Assembly: GCF_009601765.2 (NCBI RefSeq)
Contig: NZ_CP045700.1
Location: 62,001 to 126,000 of the forward strand
Length of the DNA: 64,000 bases
Direction: 5' to 3'
DNA from: Vibrio algicola
GTDB lineage: Bacteria > Pseudomonadota > Gammaproteobacteria > Enterobacterales > Vibrionaceae
Under the pieces are notes generated by a model. It was not told where the DNA came from. It did not search any database and worked only from the letters and a program-made list of their open reading frames with translations. This document shows, one piece after another, positions 60,256 to 64,000 of the stretch; positions within the stretch are counted from its first letter, which is position 1; every line of letters begins with the position of its first letter. A program made the position numbers and the translations under genes.

Positions 60256-60914
60256 TGCCCTCAAGTGTTCCGTCTCAACTCAATAGGCCTAAAGCTTCGG
60301 CTGTGAAAAACCGCAAAATACTGTGGTGGATGTTGCTGATTTTTTCTTTGCCAATTGTGGCGGCTAAGCTGATTTTGTTTTTTCATTGGTATCATTCTGG
60401 CGTGACTAACTATGGCGTATGGATATCCCCTAAAATGAGTTATCAATCAGTTAATATGGTAAACCCTGCGGCTAAATTATGGCAAATAGGGTATATCATG
60501 CCGCAAAAGTGTTTGGCTGTATGCCAGCAACAATTAGCACTTTTGCACCAATCCCATGTGGCACTGGGTAAAGATCAGCCTCGGGTGGCAACGGTAATAT
60601 TGGTTAAACCGGATAGTGATAAGTCGGCTTTATCTGCTTGGGATTATCAACAAGTCGCGGTCAGTGAAACTTGGCTGAAAAACGAAAGTGCTCAATTTTC
60701 TCAACAAGATTTTGTGGTGATTGATCCATTAGGGGATTGGGTGATGCGTTATCCCGTGCCTTTAAATGCCCATCCCAAACCATCGCAGAATATTATCGAT
60801 TCCGGTCAGCAATTGATGATGGATACACAGACCATTTCGCCCGCACTGAGCGCATCTGTTAAAGGCTTACTGGGCGATTTACGCAAACTGCTAAAGTTAT
60901 CTCGAGTGGGATGA
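60252..60914 (+). CDS. SCO-like membrane-anchored protein of the cox operon
   Basis: The 220-aa protein has one N-terminal TM (ILWWMLLIFSLPIVAAKLIL) and a periplasmic domain with PQKCLAVCQQQLALLHQ, a CxxxC motif in the position of the copper-binding CxxxC of SCO1. A late strand DFVVIDPLGDWVMRYP fits a thioredoxin-like fold. The SCO histidine is not clear. It probably helps CuA assembly or thiol reduction of CtaC. It overlaps surf1 by 4 bp and ctaA by 4 bp, so it is part of the operon. Confidence 0.75.
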   Translation: MMPSSVPSQLNRPKASAVKNRKILWWMLLIFSLPIVAAKLILFFHWYHSGVTNYGVWISPKMSYQSVNMVNPAAKLWQIGYIMPQKCLAVCQQQLALLHQSHVALGKDQPRVATVILVKPDSDKSALSAWDYQQVAVSETWLKNESAQFSQQDFVVIDPLGDWVMRYPVPLNAHPKPSQNIIDSGQQLMMDTQTISPALSASVKGLLGDLRKLLKLSRVG

Positions 60915-62212
60915 AAGGAGTTGATATGCGAACAACTATCGAGCATAAAATTGGGTTATGGCGCGCACTTACTTGGTTAGTTAGGCTTAGTTTCTTGCTG
61001 ACTTTAATCGTGATTGTGCTAGGTGCTTATACTCGAATTTCAGATGCTGGATTAGGTTGCCCTGATTGGCCGGGGTGTTTTGGGCAGTTAAGCGTGCCCA
61101 ATGAGCATCATGAAATTGAGGCCGCCAATACGCGATATCCTGATTTAATGGTCGAACCGCATAAAGCGTGGCTGGAAATGATCCACCGCTATGTTGCCGC
61201 CACACTTGGCCTTATGATCGCTGCGATTTTATTTTTTAGTATCAGATTAGCTCGATTAAAATTCATCAAGCTTAGTATTGCTTTACCTATTGGCTTATCT
61301 ATTTTAGTGATTGCTCAAGCAGCATTAGGTATGTGGACGGTCACACTCAAGTTAATGCCGATTATTGTGATGCTGCATTTAGTCGGAGGCTTTAGTATTG
61401 CGTGTTTGTTATTGTGGCTTCATTTACGTCTGCAACATATTAAGCACTATATAATGAAGCTACTGGCGACTGTACCACTACAGACCGACTCTAGTGCCAT
61501 ATCAACGCTTAGTTCTCGCTCCCATATTAGGGGCTCATTACAGCAAAGAGATAAAGCTTCTCCGCCCGAAAATCCACCTACGCAAGGCTTGAAACGATTG
61601 GGGATACTCGGGTTAATCATACTGATCATGCAAATTATGTTGGGTGGATGGACCTCGTCAAATTACGCCGCCTTAATGTGTACTTCTCTGCCTATTTGTG
61701 AAGGAAACTGGTGGCAACAATTACAATTCACTTCGGCATTTTCAGTTTTGCAAACCGCCCATCATAACGCTAACGGCAGCTATGAATTTGGGGTTTTAGA
61801 TTATGCCTCTCGTATGACGATTCATGTTTCTCATCGCTTTGGCGCATTGTTAACTGCTGGGGTGCTTATCAGTTTGGCGTTGCAATTGATTCGCTGGCAT
61901 GCTTTTTCTACATCTACATCTACATCTACATCTACATCTACATCTACATCTACATCTACATCTACATCTACATCTACATCTACATCATCCCGATCTTTGC
62001 ATCATTTTCGTCGTTTGGGCTGGTGGCTAATGGGTTTAGTGGTGATTCAAATTGGATTGGGAATCGCGAATGTGCTTCTGCATCTTCCTGTTATTTTGGC
62101 GGTCGCGCATAATTTTGTGGCAGCTCTGCTATTGTTAATGATGGTGAAAATACATTTTGCTTTGCGATATAGCGAGCGTACACCTCAAAGCTTATGTGCT
62201 AAGCAATGTTGA
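60911..62212 (+). CDS. ctaA: Heme A synthase CtaA (COX15 type)
   Basis: The 433-aa membrane protein has the COX15/CtaA pattern: YTRISDAGLGCPDWPGCFGQ, EMIHRYVAATLGLMIAAILF with the heme-ligand His, GGWTSSNYAALMC, ISVSHRF-like HVSHRFGALLTAGVLISLAL and AHNFVAALLLLMM. It oxidises the C8 methyl of heme O to heme A. Two odd features are a long polar loop (about residues 190-230) and a Ser-Thr repeat of about 26 residues near residues 334-359, encoded by a hexanucleotide microsatellite. The reading frame is intact. Confidence 0.94.
   Translation: MKGVDMRTTIEHKIGLWRALTWLVRLSFLLTLIVIVLGAYTRISDAGLGCPDWPGCFGQLSVPNEHHEIEAANTRYPDLMVEPHKAWLEMIHRYVAATLGLMIAAILFFSIRLARLKFIKLSIALPIGLSILVIAQAALGMWTVTLKLMPIIVMLHLVGGFSIACLLLWLHLRLQHIKHYIMKLLATVPLQTDSSAISTLSSRSHIRGSLQQRDKASPPENPPTQGLKRLGILGLIILIMQIMLGGWTSSNYAALMCTSLPICEGNWWQQLQFTSAFSVLQTAHHNANGSYEFGVLDYASRMTIHVSHRFGALLTAGVLISLALQLIRWHAFSTSTSTSTSTSTSTSTSTSTSTSTSTSSRSLHHFRRLGWWLMGLVVIQIGLGIANVLLHLPVILAVAHNFVAALLLLMMVKIHFALRYSERTPQSLCAKQC
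61907..61986 (+). repeat. TCTACA hexanucleotide microsatellite in ctaA
   Basis: Thirteen uninterrupted copies of TCTACA plus TC span 80 bp and encode alternating Ser-Thr. Because the unit is 6 bp, gain or loss of copies changes loop length by two residues each without frameshift. Length variation between isolates is expected. Confidence 0.97.
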
Positions 62213-62284
62213 TAAGGGGTGATTAACGATAGATCACTGTTCGTCTAAAGCATCAAATAATACGGTTATTCGGTAGGAGTCAAT

Positions 62285-63391
62285 ATGGCGAAATCTAATA
62301 TAGTCCAGTTTCCAGAGCCGCAAAAAAAGACTGGGTCGTTACGATATCGAACTCGTTATCAATCGGTGTCGTCATCTTCAGGATCGACGCCTTCACCAAA
62401 ACAAGACTTCACGTCATCATTAGAGTCTAAGGTATCCCCGACTTCAGCAGACACTAATACGGCCAATAATACTCAATCCCATAATCTCAAACACAACCAG
62501 TTCAATGGGGTATTGGCGACGATTCAAACTCAAGCAAAATTGTATTACTCCCTTACTAAGCCAAAGGTGGTCATGCTTATGCTACTCACAGCATTGGTGG
62601 GTATGTGCTTATCGGTGGAGGGTAAACTCGCATTGCAGCCGCTAGTGATGGGGCTATGGGGCATAGGTTTAATGGCAGGAGCCGCTGCGGCATTTAATCA
62701 CCTGATTGACCGTAAAATTGACGCTATTATGGCACGAACACAAAAAAGGCCACTACCTTCTGGGCAATTGAAGAGTTGGAAAGTGAGTGTGTTTGCCACC
62801 AGCATTGGGTTACTTGGCTTTGTCAGTTTGTATTTTTGTGTCAATGGACTTACCGCTTGGCTTACCTTTGCCAGTTTGGTGGGTTACGCCTTGATCTATA
62901 CTTTATATTTAAAGCGCGCCACACCGCAAAATATTGTGATTGCAGGTATTGCTGGTGCGATGCCGCCGTTGCTGGGTTGGACGGCAATGACAGGTGAAAT
63001 GCATGCTCATGCTTGGTTGCTCGTGATGATTATTTTTATTTGGACACCACCGCATTTTTGGGCATTAGCGATCCATAGAAAAGATGAATACGCCAAAGCA
63101 GATATTCCTATGTTGCCTGTCACTCATGGGGTGGCGTTCACTAAAACCACGGTATTGCTCTATACCATTTTATTAGCAATTGTGTGTTTTCTACCGGTTT
63201 TAGTCGGTATGAGTGGGTTGATTTATGCACTGGCTTCTACCGTATTGTCTGGCGGATTTATTTATAAAGCTGTGCAACTTAAATACGTTTCCACCTCCAG
63301 AAGTGCAATGGAGACCTTTAAATTTTCGATCTATCATTTGATGGGTTTGTTTGTGGCTTTGTTAGTCGATCATTATATTTTTATCGCTTGA
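62285..63391 (+). CDS. ctaB: Protoheme IX farnesyltransferase CtaB/CyoE
   Basis: The 368-aa protein is a UbiA-family prenyltransferase with the aspartate motifs [20 protein letters not shown] (first) and [17 protein letters not shown], then [15 protein letters not shown] and [15 protein letters not shown] (second). It makes heme O, the substrate of CtaA encoded upstream. The N-terminal 80 residues are a polar, Ser/Thr/Gln-rich extension not usual in CyoE, which is normally about 290-300 aa. The start at ATG 62285 follows GGAGTC. Confidence 0.95.
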   Translation: MAKSNIVQFPEPQKKTGSLRYRTRYQSVSSSSGSTPSPKQDFTSSLESKVSPTSADTNTANNTQSHNLKHNQFNGVLATIQTQAKLYYSLTKPKVVMLMLLTALVGMCLSVEGKLALQPLVMGLWGIGLMAGAAAAFNHLIDRKIDAIMARTQKRPLPSGQLKSWKVSVFATSIGLLGFVSLYFCVNGLTAWLTFASLVGYALIYTLYLKRATPQNIVIAGIAGAMPPLLGWTAMTGEMHAHAWLLVMIIFIWTPPHFWALAIHRKDEYAKADIPMLPVTHGVAFTKTTVLLYTILLAIVCFLPVLVGMSGLIYALASTVLSGGFIYKAVQLKYVSTSRSAMETFKFSIYHLMGLFVALLVDHYIFIA

Positions 63392-63543
63392 AATTTTTCT
63401 GATTTCATCCGATAAAGTTTCAGTCAGTATTCAGATTAATGTGAATCAAGCTCTGTGCCTTTTCAAGCATATAAGGTAAAGCGCTCATCCATACGCACCT
63501 TTAATAACTAGAGTGTATTCTCTTGATTCAGGAAGAAAAATAA

Positions 63544-64000
63544 ATGAAAAACTTTGCCTCTGGTATGAATAATTTTTTTGTTGGCTTATTTAGTGGTTTA
63601 TTATTGCCGATTGTGATCATCATGGTATTGCTGTTTATGACGGTTGATAAAGTCACTAGCTTTGCTCAAGATGAAGCGATTGCTCCTCTATATCAACGCG
63701 GGGCGAAAACATTAGATAAAGTGGACTCATTAATCACCACCTTAGACAATAAGGTCGATCAAGCGGATCTAAAAGACATTAAATTATTAGCACCACTAAA
63801 AGATGCCAACTTATTTCCTGAGTTAAAGCAATTGGCGAGCTCAGTTTCCCATATTCGTGAAGCGGCGGCAGGTAAAGATAAGCAACAAGTGATCGATGGC
63901 TTAAAAGGCCAATTGAAAGCCTCTTTCGCTAAGAAATTCCCAGATGCTCAAGCGCAAAAATTAGCTGATAATTTTGCCGGTATTGCAGAAGTGATGGCGA
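63544..64000 (+). CDS. Membrane-anchored protein of unknown function, 3' end outside window
   Basis: ATG 63544 opens MKNFASGMNNFFVGLFSGLL, one N-terminal TM (about residues 12-34), then a soluble helical region (DKVDSLITTLDNKVDQADLK, QLASSVSHIREAAAGKDKQQ). The frame is open to the window edge for 152 codons. I do not recognise the family. An AGGAAGA ribosome site precedes the start. It is separated by 152 bp from ctaB and may be independent. Confidence 0.75.
   Translation, partial: MKNFASGMNNFFVGLFSGLLLPIVIIMVLLFMTVDKVTSFAQDEAIAPLYQRGAKTLDKVDSLITTLDNKVDQADLKDIKLLAPLKDANLFPELKQLASSVSHIREAAAGKDKQQVIDGLKGQLKASFAKKFPDAQAQKLADNFAGIAEVMA

Noticed and set aside
61907..61986. Phase-variable on/off switch in ctaA
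   Set aside because: The repeat unit is 6 bp, so gain or loss of whole units keeps the reading frame.

Overview
The window is chromosomal DNA of a marine gammaproteobacterium, most likely a Vibrionaceae member. The signs are the 16S/23S/5S sequence with a tRNA-free spacer, an aa3-type cytochrome oxidase operon, gltS, sstT and yghU homologues, and small interspersed palindromic repeats ending in TACCC/GGGTA. The species cannot be fixed from sequence reading alone.

Layout. (1) 1-4936: an AT-rich chaperone-usher fimbrial operon (major pilin, chaperone, usher, two-domain tip subunit) behind an IS6-type end. (2) 4937-16380: an accessory region made of nested and broken insertion sequences, three serine recombinases (one truncated), a 195-aa protein of unknown function, an SOS-box-controlled umuDC pair followed by a 15-copy 21/22-bp repeat array, a ParD-like/RelE-like toxin-antitoxin pair, and a fragment of a PD-(D/E)XK restriction enzyme. 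An IS110-family element sits inside an IS3-family transposase gene. The non-coding leader of the IS110 element carries segments matching both the target flanks and the element ends in the arrangement expected of a bridge RNA. (3) 16381-25198: a higher-GC catabolic island flanked by inverted, truncated copies of one IS6 isoform: DUF3726 protein, 578-aa unknown protein, BCCT transporter, M19-type dipeptidase, aldehyde dehydrogenase, RidA-like protein and a divergent LysR regulator. It probably imports and breaks down a betaine-like or N-modified amino acid. (4) 26099-40058: a core-like region with an MFS pump, gltS, a YdcF-like protein and a scattered murein-peptide recycling set (dipeptide epimerase, POT permease, MpaA amidase, MppA/OppA-like binding protein), interleaved with MITE-like repeats, then a DASS transporter with a degenerate receiver protein. 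(5) 40183-45656: a complete rrn operon. (6) 45821-54085: a large zinc-protease/propeller/barrel pseudogene, yghU, a ridA-family gene, sstT, and an M23 peptidase coupled to an MFS permease. (7) 54419-63391: the cytochrome c oxidase operon ctaC-ctaD-ctaG-ctaE, an opposite-strand small membrane protein, surf1, a SCO-like protein, ctaA and ctaB. A truncated membrane-anchored protein gene runs off the right edge.

The most notable observation is the decoded bridge-RNA candidate of the IS110 element (about 6880-7045). Its target guides match the actual insertion site and its donor guides match the element's own ends. No CRISPR array and no tRNA gene was found.
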